Assembly: GCF_004355005.1 (NCBI RefSeq)
Contig: NZ_SMSJ01000001.1
Coordinates: 124,001-188,000 of the forward strand
DNA length: 64,000 nt
Direction of reading: 5' to 3'
From: Dankookia rubra
GTDB taxonomy: Bacteria > Pseudomonadota > Alphaproteobacteria > Acetobacterales > Acetobacteraceae
In this document: positions 53,282 through 62,633 of the stretch, piece by piece
How positions within the stretch are numbered: the stretch's first letter is position 1
How the letters are laid out: each line of letters starts with the position of its first letter
Translations under genes and position numbers: made by a program
The notes under the pieces: model-generated
What the model was told of the DNA's origin: nothing
Database searches by the model: none
Seen by the model: only the letters and a program-made list of their open reading frames with translations

Positions 53282-54175
53282 GAGTCCGTTTGAGAATCAG
53301 CGATGGGCGACGCGGTGGAGTAGCAGCGCGCCCATGGCGACGTGGATCATGGCCTCGGACACGTCGAGGCGCTTCTCGTAGTCCCGGACAAGCCGCCGCC
53401 AGCGGATCATCCAGCCGAAGGTACGCTCGACGACCCATCCGCGAGGGATCACCTCGAAGCCGACTGCCTTGTCGGAACGGCGGACAATCTCGACCACGAA
53501 GTCGAGGGAGGCGGCTTTGTCCATGAGCTTTGTGCGGTGGTAGCCCGCGTCGGCGAACAGGTGCTTCAGCCACGGCCAGCGCTTGCGGATGGCGCCGAGG
53601 ATCGTCTGCCCGCCCACGCTGTCCGACACGCCGGCGGGGGTGAGGTTCACCATCGGCAGCCGCCCATCCGTGTCCACGGCGACGTGGCGCTTGCGCCCGA
53701 CGATCCGCTTGCCGCCGTCGCAGCCGCGCGCCTCGGCGAATGGTGCCTTCACCGTCTGGCTGTCGAGCACGCCGCCTGTCGGGCTTGCCTCCCGGCCAGC
53801 CGCCTCGCGGTCGAGCATCAACGCCACGTCATGGATGGTGCGGAACAGCAGGCGCCGGACAAAGCGCCTGAACCACCAGTAGACCGTCTTCCAAGGGCCA
53901 AAGTGCACCGGCAGCATCCGCCATCCGCCTGCGCTGCGCGCCATAGAGCGGATCGCGTTCAGCACCTCGCGCAGATCGGCCGCTGGTTTGCGCCCCCGCC
54001 GCGACGGCTTCGGCAGTAGCGGTTCGATCCGCACCCATTCCTCGTCCGTCAGGTCGGATGGGTAGCGCTTCGTCTTTCGGCCAAGCTCGGCCATCCGGTC
54101 TCGGGTCTCTCGGGTCCACATCCCGAGCTTGAATCACCCCAGCCGCGTCGCGCCAAGCCGTTCTCAAACAGTCAC
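53282..54175 (-). mobile_element. IS5-family insertion sequence (complete)
   Basis: An 894-bp element with one transposase gene, bounded by imperfect 15-bp inverted repeats: GAGTCCGTTTGAGAA (53282-53296) and, as reverse complement at 54161-54175, GTGACTGTTTGAGAA. Twelve of 15 bases match and the inner nine (GTTTGAGAA) are identical. The flanks are TTA on the left and TAA on the right, so no matching 3-bp target duplication is evident; exact ends may shift by a base or two. The element sits between the AT-rich methyltransferase and an older transposase remnant. Confidence 0.85.
53297..54121 (-). CDS. IS5-family DDE transposase
   Basis: 274 residues in a single frame. The N-terminal DUF4096-type domain (SDLTDEEWVRIEPLLPKP, GRKPAADLREVLNAIRSMAR, GGWRMLPVHFGPWKTVYWWF) is followed by a DDE domain: first Asp in GGVLDSQTVKAP, second in HLFADAGYHRTKL, and Glu in PRGWVVERTFGWMIRWRRLVRDYEK. 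All three catalytic positions are present and the frame is uninterrupted, so it is probably active. The stop codon abuts the left inverted repeat. No programmed frameshift is needed, unlike many IS5/IS427-group relatives. Confidence 0.95.
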   Translation of the reverse strand: MWTRETRDRMAELGRKTKRYPSDLTDEEWVRIEPLLPKPSRRGRKPAADLREVLNAIRSMARSAGGWRMLPVHFGPWKTVYWWFRRFVRRLLFRTIHDVALMLDREAAGREASPTGGVLDSQTVKAPFAEARGCDGGKRIVGRKRHVAVDTDGRLPMVNLTPAGVSDSVGGQTILGAIRKRWPWLKHLFADAGYHRTKLMDKAASLDFVVEIVRRSDKAVGFEVIPRGWVVERTFGWMIRWRRLVRDYEKRLDVSEAMIHVAMGALLLHRVAHR

Positions 54176-54263
54176 TAAGGCCGCTGCTGCAAACCTGGCG
54201 GCAGGCGCGTGGTCCTGACCCTCGAAACTGGCCCATTTGGGCCGCAAGTCTTGGGGCACTGAG

Positions 54264-54799
54264 CTTGCAAGCGACTTCGGGTACCTGGTCATCGACAGCG
54301 CCATCCTGCGGGCGCACCGGCAAGCGGCAGGCGCCAGGAAGGGCCCGAGGATCAGGCCATCGGCCGCTCCCGCGTCGGCCCGGGCACCAGGATCCGCCTT
54401 GTTGTCCGTGGCCTCGGCTGTCCCGTCCGCATCATCCTGACCTCAGGCCAGCGCGGCGACGTCCCGCAGGCGCCGGCGCTGCTCGGCACCGACCGGCCAG
54501 CGGCGGTCCTGGCCGATGCTGCTTCCGACCCCAACGCCTTCCGCGATGCCACCGCCGAGGCGGGTGCGGTCGCCGCCATCCCCGACAACCCGTCGCGCGC
54601 CACCAAGCATCAACCCGACAGGACGCTCTCCGAGGAGCGGCCCCTGGTCGGGTGCTGCGTTTCCCGGCCCAGGCAGTTCCGCCGCGTCGCCGCCCGCCCC
54701 GAGAAGACCGCGCGGAACGACCTCGCCATCGTCACACCCGCCGCAACCGCCCTCAGGTTCAACCGCCCTCAGGTTGCGGTACCTCTCCGCAAAACCTAG
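54264..54799 (+). pseudogene. Degenerate IS5-type transposase remnant
   Basis: Reading from about 54285 gives LVIDSAILRAHRQAAGARKG (the first-Asp region of an IS5/IS427-like transposase, normally mIDSTivRaHqhAAGAkkG). After a one-base frame change at about 54341 the frame continues EDQAIGRSRVGPGTRIRLVV, PVRIILTSGQRGDVPQAPAL, AAIPDNPSRATKHQPD, SEERPLVGCC and RQFRRVAARPEKTARN, stopping at 54797-54799. The catalytic Glu region (expected ERHLVE..FNKLKQFRR) reads ERPLVGCCVSRPRQFRR and is damaged. The N-terminal third is missing. It is on the opposite strand to the intact element and clearly older. Confidence 0.82.
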
Positions 54800-54903
54800 G
54801 ACGGATGGCAGCTGAACCAAGGCTTGGACGCCTGTCTCCGCTCGGAGACAAGGCCTGCGGTGGCGCCGCGTTCACCTCTGGACGCAAGCTGCCCAAGCGC
54901 CCG

Positions 54904-55347
54904 TCAGCGGCGCAGCACCGCCGCGTCGCGCTCCGCCGGCACCACGCGCGGCTCGGCCTCCCTTCCCCGCCCGATGTCGATCGCCCAGGCACCCGGCCCG
55001 GCCGCGACGAAATAAAGGAAAACGAAGCAGTAGAGAATCGCCGCGTCCCCGCCGTTCAGCGCCGGGAAGAAGCTGCGCGGCGCATGCGCCATCCAGTAGG
55101 CGAAAGCCATCTCGCCCGCGAGGACGAAAGCCACCGGCCGGGTGAACAGCCCGACCATCAGCAGCAGGCCGCCCGCGACCTCCAGCACCGCGGCGAACCA
55201 GAGCAGGCCGAACATCGCCGGCAGCCCGGCCGCCGGCGGCGCCGGGAAGCCGAACAGCTTCTGCGTCCCGTGCTCAAGGAAGATTAGCGCCGCTACGATC
55301 CGCAGCACCGCGCGCATCCGCGGCGCCATGACGGCCATGTCCCACAT
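54904..55347 (-). CDS. DoxX-family membrane protein
   Basis: 147 residues with four hydrophobic helices: VLRIVAALIFLEHGTQKLFGF (typical DoxX first helix with EHGTQKLF), LLWFAAVLEVAGGLLLMVGLF, FVLAGEMAFAYWMAHAPRSFFP and AILYCFVFLYFVAAGPG. The family is an inner-membrane protein group linked to redox stress and thiosulfate:quinone-type activities; function here is unknown. It lies 21 nt downstream of the broken fasciclin gene on the same strand, so the two probably formed an operon. Confidence 0.92.
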   Translation of the reverse strand: MWDMAVMAPRMRAVLRIVAALIFLEHGTQKLFGFPAPPAAGLPAMFGLLWFAAVLEVAGGLLLMVGLFTRPVAFVLAGEMAFAYWMAHAPRSFFPALNGGDAAILYCFVFLYFVAAGPGAWAIDIGRGREAEPRVVPAERDAAVLRR

Positions 55348-55368
55348 ATTCGGCTTCCCCTGTTGCGC

Positions 55369-55899
55369 TCAGCGTACCAGCACGTGGTCGATCTTGTGCA
55401 CCACGCCGTTGCTGCAACCGGTATCGGGCTGCACGATGTGCGCATCCGCCGGCCGCGAGCTGATGTTGAATGTGCCCGGCCCGTGGCGCAACGCCGGCCG
55501 CCTGCCCTCCTCCACCACTTAAATGGAGCCGCGGCTGCGCAACGACATGCCGGGCCGCAGCTGGCCGGAGCCGATCCGGCGGTCGACCATATGCGCGTTG
55601 ACCACGGTGGGCGCGAGCACCGGGTCCATGCGCGGCCCGCCGAGCCAGCCGCCGGCAATCGGGAAGGGCATCTGCGCCAGGTTCTCCGGCTGCCGGGCGA
55701 TTCCCTGATCAGTGACCACGAACACGGTGAGCGTGTCGGGGACGCGCAGGTTCTCCATGACCCCGGTGCGCTCCAGCCCCGAGGTCGAGCGCGCAGACTG
55801 ACGGTCGCGGGCGATGATGCTGCCGTGATCCCGCGGCCCGTCACGGACCACGCCCGGCAACAGCGACACGGCCGCGCGCGCGGCCGCGGTTCGGTTCAC
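55369..55899 (-). pseudogene. Fasciclin (FAS1)-domain protein with an in-frame stop codon
   Basis: From a GTG at 55899 with SD AAGGAG the frame runs 177 codons to a TGA at 55369-55371, but is interrupted by TAA at 55519-55521 (minus-strand reading). Before it: VPDTLTVFVVTDQGIARQP and LAPTVVNAHMVDRRIGSGQLRPGMSLRSR, the H1-like FAS1 region. After it: the H2-like end, CSNGVVHKIDHVLVR, in the same frame. The N-terminus (VNRTAAARAAVSLLPG) looks like a decayed signal peptide. FAS1 proteins are secreted adhesion-type proteins. Truncation at codon 126 removes the second conserved half, so it is probably non-functional unless the stop is a sequencing error. Confidence 0.82.
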
Positions 55900-55993
55900 C
55901 CGGTTTGGCTCCTTCCGGCTGGTCGAGCCGCGACAACGTCGCGCCGCGGCCGGGGCTGCATGGCAGGACCGCGGAAACCGCCGGAGGTGCCGA

Positions 55994-57148
55994 GTGTTCG
56001 AGATACGCAACGCGGCCCGGCCATTACGCCCGCCGTCACCCATGCCCGCTGCCGCGGCCTACCCCGGCCCGCGCGGCCCTGCAGGAGATCCCGCCTTGAC
56101 GCCCACCGCCGACGCCCTGCTGTCGCAGCTTGCCGCTGCCGCCTATTCCGATGTCCCGGTCACGCTGCCCGCCGGCTTCACCGCGCTCGACCCCTCCAAC
56201 TTCAACATGCCACTGCAGCCGGGCGAGACCTTCTCCAGCGGCATCTTCAAGAGCGGCAACGGCGCCGCGCTGCTCGGCGTCGGCTTCCTCGAAGGCCAAG
56301 CGGCGATCATCGTCTCCTTCCGCGGCAGCGACGATTCGACCGACAGCCAGCAGGACCTGAACAACATCAACGCCGCCTACAACTCCTTCGGGACGTTGGT
56401 CACGACGGTCGACCAGGCCTCGGCGGCCTGGGGCATTCCGGTGGTGGTCACCGGCCACAGCCTCGGCGGCTCGCTGGCGCAGCTCTACATGGAAAGCCAC
56501 CCGAACCAGCCCGGCATGCCTGGCCATGCCGCGGTGACCTTCGGCTCGGGCGGCGCGATCCTGCCGGCTGGCACGGATGAACGGATCCTGAACTACGTCA
56601 TCGCCGACGACCCCGCGGTCTTCATCGGCGCCCACCGCGCCGAGATCGGCGATGCGCTGCGGGCCAACCCGACGCTGGCCGATGTGGTGGCGACGGAAGT
56701 GGCGGAGCAGTTCCCCGGCCTGACCAAGGCGCAGGCGCTGGCCTCGCTGCCGAACCTCACCGCGAACTACGACAACCAGGGCCAGATTGTCCTGCTGCCC
56801 GGGCAGGATGGCCGGCTCGACAGCGGCGCCGACCTGGCCAACCTGTCGCGGCTCGATGCCGCACGCCACGACGTCAACCTCTACGTCACCGAGGTCGCGC
56901 AGGCCTATACCCCGAGCCACTCGGTCATCATCCCCGAGGCGGCGAGCACCGACCCCGAGTTGCGCCTGCTGCAGGCGATCTACGACGGCTCGCACCAGGA
57001 CCCGGCGGCGTCGCGGAGCGTCACCGACCAACTGCTGCGGAACTTCGGCAACAACGTCACCGGCGGCCTGGTCGACGACGCCAACGGCACCTTCAACGAC
57101 GTCCGCGACACCCTGGGCGACATCGGCAACGACCTGCAGCTGACCTGA
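55994..57148 (+). CDS. Lipase class 3-like alpha/beta-hydrolase
   Basis: 384 residues from a GTG at 55994, with a strong SD (GGAGG 7 nt upstream). Lipase pattern: AAAYSDVP (typical family N-region), AIIVSFRGSDDSTDSQQDL with the FRG oxyanion element, and VVVTGHSLGGSLAQLYM with nucleophile S156. The remaining triad is less certain (a DDPAVF Asp and a late SHSV His). A Pro/Ala-rich N-terminus replaces a Sec signal. The C-terminus is Asp/Asn-rich (NVTGGLVDDANGTFNDVRDT) without RTX nonapeptides; absence of a Sec signal makes one-step secretion (for example by the window's type I system) conceivable but unproven. Confidence 0.85.
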   Translation: MFEIRNAARPLRPPSPMPAAAAYPGPRGPAGDPALTPTADALLSQLAAAAYSDVPVTLPAGFTALDPSNFNMPLQPGETFSSGIFKSGNGAALLGVGFLEGQAAIIVSFRGSDDSTDSQQDLNNINAAYNSFGTLVTTVDQASAAWGIPVVVTGHSLGGSLAQLYMESHPNQPGMPGHAAVTFGSGGAILPAGTDERILNYVIADDPAVFIGAHRAEIGDALRANPTLADVVATEVAEQFPGLTKAQALASLPNLTANYDNQGQIVLLPGQDGRLDSGADLANLSRLDAARHDVNLYVTEVAQAYTPSHSVIIPEAASTDPELRLLQAIYDGSHQDPAASRSVTDQLLRNFGNNVTGGLVDDANGTFNDVRDTLGDIGNDLQLT

Positions 57149-57164
57149 GGCCGCCAGCCTCAGG
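57144..57164. terminator. Bidirectional hairpin at convergent stops
   Basis: CCTGAGGC (57144-57151), loop CGCCA, GCCTCAGG (57157-57164): a perfect 8-bp stem that contains the lipase stop codon and the stop of the convergent small secreted protein gene. It probably ends transcription from both sides. Confidence 0.55.
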
Positions 57165-57453
57165 GCTTCACGTAGGTGATGCCGAAGCGCGCCACGAAGT
57201 CGTTGAAGGCGTAGCGATCGAGCCTCGCCAGGCAGGGCTCGGGCTCGCCGTGGCGGAACTGGTAGACCAGCACGTCGGCGCCCGAGAGGGCGATGCGGCA
57301 GAAGCCCTCCTCCGGCTTCACCGCGCCGCCCGGGCAGGCCTCGAGGTCGAGATGCGGCACCTTCTCCTCGAAGCCGGCATAGCCGAGGAAGCAGGCCTGC
57401 TCGGCCCGCGCCGCCCCGGCCAGCAGCAGCATGACGGCGACAAGGCTCCGCAT
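57160..57453 (-). CDS. Small secreted protein of unknown function
   Basis: 97 residues from the ATG at 57453. The Sec signal MRSLVAVMLLLAGAARA is cleaved before EQACFLG. The mature part (about 80 residues) has four cysteines (ACFLG, LEACPGG, GFCRIA, EPCLARL), suggesting two disulfides, and ends YAFNDFVARFGITYVKP. The family is unknown to me. It begins 11 nt after purA on the same strand and so may be co-transcribed with hisZ and purA, which is an odd context for a periplasmic protein. Confidence 0.75.
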   Translation of the reverse strand: MRSLVAVMLLLAGAARAEQACFLGYAGFEEKVPHLDLEACPGGAVKPEEGFCRIALSGADVLVYQFRHGEPEPCLARLDRYAFNDFVARFGITYVKP

Positions 57454-57464
57454 CCCGGCCTCCC

Positions 57465-58754
<1,290 letters not shown>

Positions 58755-58758
58755 GGGC

Positions 58759-59961
58759 CTATTCCTCTTGGCTCAGGGGGACGGGTCGGCCGTCCCGGAA
58801 AACATGGGTGCAGCGCAGCGCCCGCGGCGCATCGGCCGGCGAGAGCGCGCAGACGGTGGCGAAGCCCTGGGCGCGCAGCGGCGCCAAGGCGGCTTCCGGG
58901 GTGCCGAGCGGGACGAAGGCGCGCGGCATCGGCGCCGGCGCCGGCGCGGCGCGCTGCACCGCATCGGGGTAGAGGCTCATCCCCGTCGCCGGCTCGTCGT
59001 TGCCGGAGCGGTAGCGGCCGCCGCGGGCCAGCTCCCCGGTCGCGCCCGGGCCATAAAGTGTGAAGGCGACGCCGACATGGTAGCGCAGGCCGCGGAACTC
59101 GACGGGGTCGAGGGTGATGCGGAGGTCGGGCGCGCGTGCCCGGATCGCGGCGATCACCGCGGCGGCATTGTCGGCGATGGCGCGGGCCGCCGGCGGCAGC
59201 TCGAGCGCGGCCACCGCCGCGAGCCCGGCATCGGCCGGTCCGGCGGCTTCCAGCAGCCGCGGCAGCAGCGCCGCAAGGTCGGCGGCGAGCGGCGCCGCAC
59301 GGGCGGCGATGGTCAGCACGCGGACCGGATCCTTGCGGTCGATCCCCTCCTCCATCTGCCGCCGCAGCCGGCGGTCGAGCCCGCGCGCGGCCAGCGCCTC
59401 GAGAGTCATGCCGGCGGCGTCCAGCAGGGTCGCGGCCATGGTCGGCAGGCTGATGTCGAGCGAGATGCCGGCGACGCCGGCGCGGCCCAGCGCCTCGGCC
59501 GCGACCACCGCCACTTCCGCATCGGCCGCCGCGGCCTCGCTGCCGATCAGCTCGACGCCGACCTGGGGAAGCTGGCGTTCCGGGGCGATCTGGGTGCCGC
59601 GCACCCGCAGCACCTGCCCGGCATAGCACAGGCGCAGCGGCCGGGCCTGGCCGCCGAGCCGGGTCGCGGCGATGCGGGCGACCTGCGGCGTGGTATCGGC
59701 GCGCAGCCCCATCATGCGCTGGCTGACCGGGTCCATCAGGCGGAAGGTCTGCTCGGCGACCGCGGCGCCGGAGCCGGCCAGCAGGCTGGTCTCGAACTCC
59801 AGCAGCGGCGGCTTGACGCGTTCATAGCCATGCGCGGCGAAGGCGGCCATCAGCGTCTCGACCAGCGCGGCCTCGCGCTCGGCCTCGGGCGGCAGCAGGT
59901 CCATCAGCCCTGCCGGCAGCAGGCCAGCGGGCGGCAGGTCGTCGGGCGCATCGTCGGTCAT
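58759..59961 (-). CDS. hisZ: ATP phosphoribosyltransferase regulatory subunit
   Basis: 400 residues from the ATG at 59961. A class II aminoacyl-tRNA-synthetase-like fold: [37 protein letters not shown] and [30 protein letters not shown] (motif 2-like), then [25 protein letters not shown]. Aminoacylation residues and the anticodon-binding domain of HisRS are lacking, as expected for HisZ. It partners the short catalytic HisG in the first step of histidine synthesis, so a short-form HisG should be encoded elsewhere. It is first gene of the hisZ-purA transcript. Confidence 0.92.
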   Translation of the reverse strand: MTDDAPDDLPPAGLLPAGLMDLLPPEAEREAALVETLMAAFAAHGYERVKPPLLEFETSLLAGSGAAVAEQTFRLMDPVSQRMMGLRADTTPQVARIAATRLGGQARPLRLCYAGQVLRVRGTQIAPERQLPQVGVELIGSEAAAADAEVAVVAAEALGRAGVAGISLDISLPTMAATLLDAAGMTLEALAARGLDRRLRRQMEEGIDRKDPVRVLTIAARAAPLAADLAALLPRLLEAAGPADAGLAAVAALELPPAARAIADNAAAVIAAIRARAPDLRITLDPVEFRGLRYHVGVAFTLYGPGATGELARGGRYRSGNDEPATGMSLYPDAVQRAAPAPAPMPRAFVPLGTPEAALAPLRAQGFATVCALSPADAPRALRCTHVFRDGRPVPLSQEE

Positions 59962-60291
59962 GACGGGCCGGGTGTGGCAGGGGGGGCGGGACGGCGCAAG
60001 GGCCGGGAATGATGCGGTGTTGCGGGTTTCGGACAAATACCCCGGGCGGGGCGGAAAGGGCGTTTTCGGACAAAGGCCGGGGCGGCGGTGAAGGGGCGGC
60101 GGGTTTCGGACGAGGTCGCGGCGGCGGCGGGCGGGCCGCCCCCCTCCCCATCGCCACCGCAAAGCCCTGCCATGCCGCGCATCGCCGCTCCGTCCGCCAA
60201 GCCGGGTCAGGATATAGGAATATTGTCATTGCGGCAAGCCCGATCGCACTCCCCCGTTCCCGCGGCCGCCGGCATGGCCTATGCGCCGTGC

Positions 60292-60921
60292 ATGCCCCCG
60301 CGCCTGGTCATCTTCGACTTCGACGGAACGCTCGCGGATTCCTTTCCCTGGTTCCGCGGCGCGCTGAACGCGGTCGGCCGCCGGCATGGCCTGCGGCCGG
60401 TCGCGCCGGAGGAGGTCGAGGCGCTGCGCCGGCTCGGCACGCGGGAGATCCTGCGGGAGCTGCGGGTATCCCCCTGGCGGCTCCCGGCCCTGACCCGCGA
60501 CCTGCGGGCACTGAAGGCCGCGGCGGCGGGGAGCATCCCGCTCTTCCCCGGGGTGCCGGCGATGCTGCGCGGCCTGGCGGCGGGCGGGGTCGGGCTGGCG
60601 ATCGCCAGTTCGGACTCGGAGGCCAGCATCCGCCGGACCCTGGGCGCGGAGGCGGCGGCGGTCGGCCGGGTGGCGGGCGGTGCCTCCTTGTTCGGCAAGC
60701 CGGCCCGGCTGCGCCAGGTGCTGCGGGCGGCGGGGGTGCCGGCCGCGGCGGCGATCTATGTCGGCGACGAGACCCGGGATGCCGAGGCGGCGGCGGCGGT
60801 CGGGGTCGCTTTCGGCGCCGTCACCTGGGGCTATGCGGCGGCCGAGGCGTTGCTGGCGCGCCGCCCGGCACGGGTATTCGACGCGCCGGGGGAGATCCTG
60901 GGGCTGCTGGACGGGCGGTAA
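60292..60921 (+). CDS. HAD-superfamily phosphatase (phosphoglycolate-phosphatase-like)
   Basis: 209 residues from the ATG at 60292; an ATG at 60274 is a close alternative, and neither has a clear SD. HAD motif I is IFDFDGTLADS (D9, D11), motif II LAIASSDSE (Ser), motif III Lys in ASLFGKPARLRQVL, and motif IV IYVGDETRDAEAA. The helical cap (LRRLGTREILRELRVSPWRL) is of the Gph/PGP type. It hydrolyses a small phosphorylated metabolite. It is isolated on its strand and followed by a strong hairpin. Confidence 0.88.
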   Translation: MPPRLVIFDFDGTLADSFPWFRGALNAVGRRHGLRPVAPEEVEALRRLGTREILRELRVSPWRLPALTRDLRALKAAAAGSIPLFPGVPAMLRGLAAGGVGLAIASSDSEASIRRTLGAEAAAVGRVAGGASLFGKPARLRQVLRAAGVPAAAAIYVGDETRDAEAAAAVGVAFGAVTWGYAAAEALLARRPARVFDAPGEILGLLDGR

Positions 60922-60936
60922 GACAAGGCAAGGCTG

Positions 60937-60965
60937 CTGGGGAGGGAGATGCATTCCCTCCCCAG
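60937..60965. terminator. Strong bidirectional hairpin after the HAD gene
   Basis: A perfect 11-bp stem (CTGGGGAGGGA 60937-60947, TCCCTCCCCAG 60955-60965) with a 7-nt loop lies 16 nt after the HAD stop and 62 nt from the stop of the convergent DUF1194 gene. It is one of the best terminator-like structures in the window, though without a U-tract. Confidence 0.6.
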
Positions 60966-61027
60966 GCCCCGCCCTTCCTGCTTGTGGGCTGGCACTCGCC
61001 GCGCGGGAAGGTGCCGACTCCCCGGCC

Positions 61028-61714
61028 CTACGCGATCTCCCGGACCAGCTTCGCCCGCAGCGCCCGCGCGATGTCGCGGCGGTCCTCGGCATTGACGACG
61101 AAGGCACCGGGACCGCCGATCACCTCCCGCCGGTAGGTTTCTGCCAGCGGCTCGCCGAGGCGGGTCACCTGCCACGCCGCGGCGACGGCGAGCGCGTTCA
61201 CCCGGATGCCGGCCGCGACCGCATCGTCGCGCGCCGCCGCGGCGGCGCGGAGGGAGCGGAGGTCGGGCCCGTCGCCCGAAAGGTCGATCACCCGCTCCGC
61301 CGCGCGGAAGGGCGCGGCCAGCAGCAGCCGGGCGCAATGGTCGAGCGCGTCGCCGATCGCGTTCCAGCTCTGCGGGCTGCGGGGCGCCGCCATCACCGCC
61401 TCAGCCAGCGCCCGGGCGCTGGTGGCATCCTCGACGCGCATGAAGTCGACCACCGTCGCCGCGCCCCCGGGCGAGCCCCATTCGACCATGGCGACCGCGA
61501 TGGCGCCCCGCGGCCGGCTGGCGATGACCGAGAGCACGCCGGGATGCGAAAGCGCCTCGGCATAGCCTTCCCGCTGCAGGCGGAACTCGTCGGCGTCGAT
61601 CGAGCCGGAGGCATCGACCGCGAGCACGAGCAGGGTATCGACCTCGGGCGTCTGGGCGGGCGCGGGGGCGGCGGCAAGGGCCCCGGGCAGGGCGAGAAGG
61701 CTGCGGCGATGCAT
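61028..61714 (-). CDS. DUF1194 (von Willebrand A-like) secreted protein
   Basis: 228 residues from the ATG at 61714. Signal MHRRSLLALPGALAAAPAPAQ. The VWA-type metal site D-A-S-G-S is in LAVDASGSIDADEFRLQREGYAEAL. It continues IAVAMVEWGSPGGAATVVDF, PQSWNAIGDALDHCARLL, RVIDLSGDGPDL and VNALAV, all characteristic of DUF1194. The family is periplasmic or secreted with presumed metal-dependent protein binding; its biological role is not known. Transcribed alone, divergent from the alpha/beta-hydrolase gene. Confidence 0.9.
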   Translation of the reverse strand: MHRRSLLALPGALAAAPAPAQTPEVDTLLVLAVDASGSIDADEFRLQREGYAEALSHPGVLSVIASRPRGAIAVAMVEWGSPGGAATVVDFMRVEDATSARALAEAVMAAPRSPQSWNAIGDALDHCARLLLAAPFRAAERVIDLSGDGPDLRSLRAAAAARDDAVAAGIRVNALAVAAAWQVTRLGEPLAETYRREVIGGPGAFVVNAEDRRDIARALRAKLVREIA

Positions 61715-61826
61715 GGAGGCCCCCGGCTGTCGTTGCAAAGCAGATGGGATTTCCGACATCCGCGCAAGGCTTGGCGGGGCGCGGCGGGCGGGGCATCGTC
61801 GGCACGGAACGCCAGGGGAAGACACG

Positions 61827-62633
61827 ATGCCAGGCATGACCATCGACGGCTACGAGCTGAACTATGCCGAGAGCGGCGTTGGCGAGCCGCTGGTGCTGGT
61901 GCACGGGACGCTGGGCGACCAGCGCTACTGGGCGCCGCAGATGGCGACGCTCGGGCGGCACTACCGGGTGCTGGCGCTGTCGATGCGGCATTGCTGGCCG
62001 GGGGATTGGCCCGACCAGGGCGGCGACTTCACCATCGACCGGCACGTGGCCGATGTCGCCGGCTTCATCCGCGGCCTCGGCGCCGGGCCGGTGCGGCTGG
62101 TCGGGCATTCGCGCGGCGGGCATATCGCCTTCCGGGTGGCGGAACGGCACCCGGAGCTGGTCCGCGCCCTGGTGCTGGCCGAGCCGGGCGGCGAGCTGGA
62201 CGAGAGCCTTGGCGGCAAGCCCGCCGCGGCCGGCCAGGCCGGCGCCTTCGCCGAAGGGGCGGCGCTGATCGAGGCGGGCGACACCGAGGGCGGGCTGCGG
62301 CGGATCGCCGAGCATACCGGCGGGCCCGGTGCCTGGGAAAAGCGCGGCTCCGACCGCAAGCAGATGAACCGCGACAATGCCCGCACCCTGCTCGGCCAGC
62401 GGCACGAGCGGCGCAGCCCCTATTCCCGCGCGGCGGCGGAGCGGATCACGGCGCCGACGCTGCTGGTGGTCGGCGGCCAGACCCTGCCGAATTTCGTGGC
62501 GAACGCGGATGCGCTGGAGCGGCACGTCAAGGGCTGCGAGCGGGTGATGATCCCGGACGCCGCGCATGCGATGAGCCAGGACAACCCGGCCGCCTTCGAC
62601 GCCGCGGTGCTGGCTTTCCTGGAGCGGCACTGA
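61827..62633 (+). CDS. Alpha/beta-fold hydrolase
   Basis: 268 residues from the ATG at 61827, with AGGGGAA as SD. Oxyanion stretch LVLVHGTLGDQRYW; nucleophile elbow LVGHSRGGHIAF (Ser at G-H-S-R-G); the C-terminal part has VVGGQTLPNFVAN and a base region PDAAHAMSQDNP. It is a cytoplasmic esterase- or C-C-hydrolase-like enzyme of unknown substrate. Its TGA shares a base with the next ATG (TGATG), coupling it to a sugar-epimerase/dehydrogenase-like protein. Confidence 0.9.
   Translation: MPGMTIDGYELNYAESGVGEPLVLVHGTLGDQRYWAPQMATLGRHYRVLALSMRHCWPGDWPDQGGDFTIDRHVADVAGFIRGLGAGPVRLVGHSRGGHIAFRVAERHPELVRALVLAEPGGELDESLGGKPAAAGQAGAFAEGAALIEAGDTEGGLRRIAEHTGGPGAWEKRGSDRKQMNRDNARTLLGQRHERRSPYSRAAAERITAPTLLVVGGQTLPNFVANADALERHVKGCERVMIPDAAHAMSQDNPAAFDAAVLAFLERH

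Noticed and set aside
53279-54178. Target-site duplication around the IS5 element
   Set aside because: Flanks read TTA on the left and TAA on the right, which are not direct repeats; ends may need adjustment, so no duplication is claimed.
56994-57148. RTX repeats in the lipase C-terminus
   Set aside because: The region is Asp/Asn/Gly-rich but lacks GGxGxDxUx nonapeptides.
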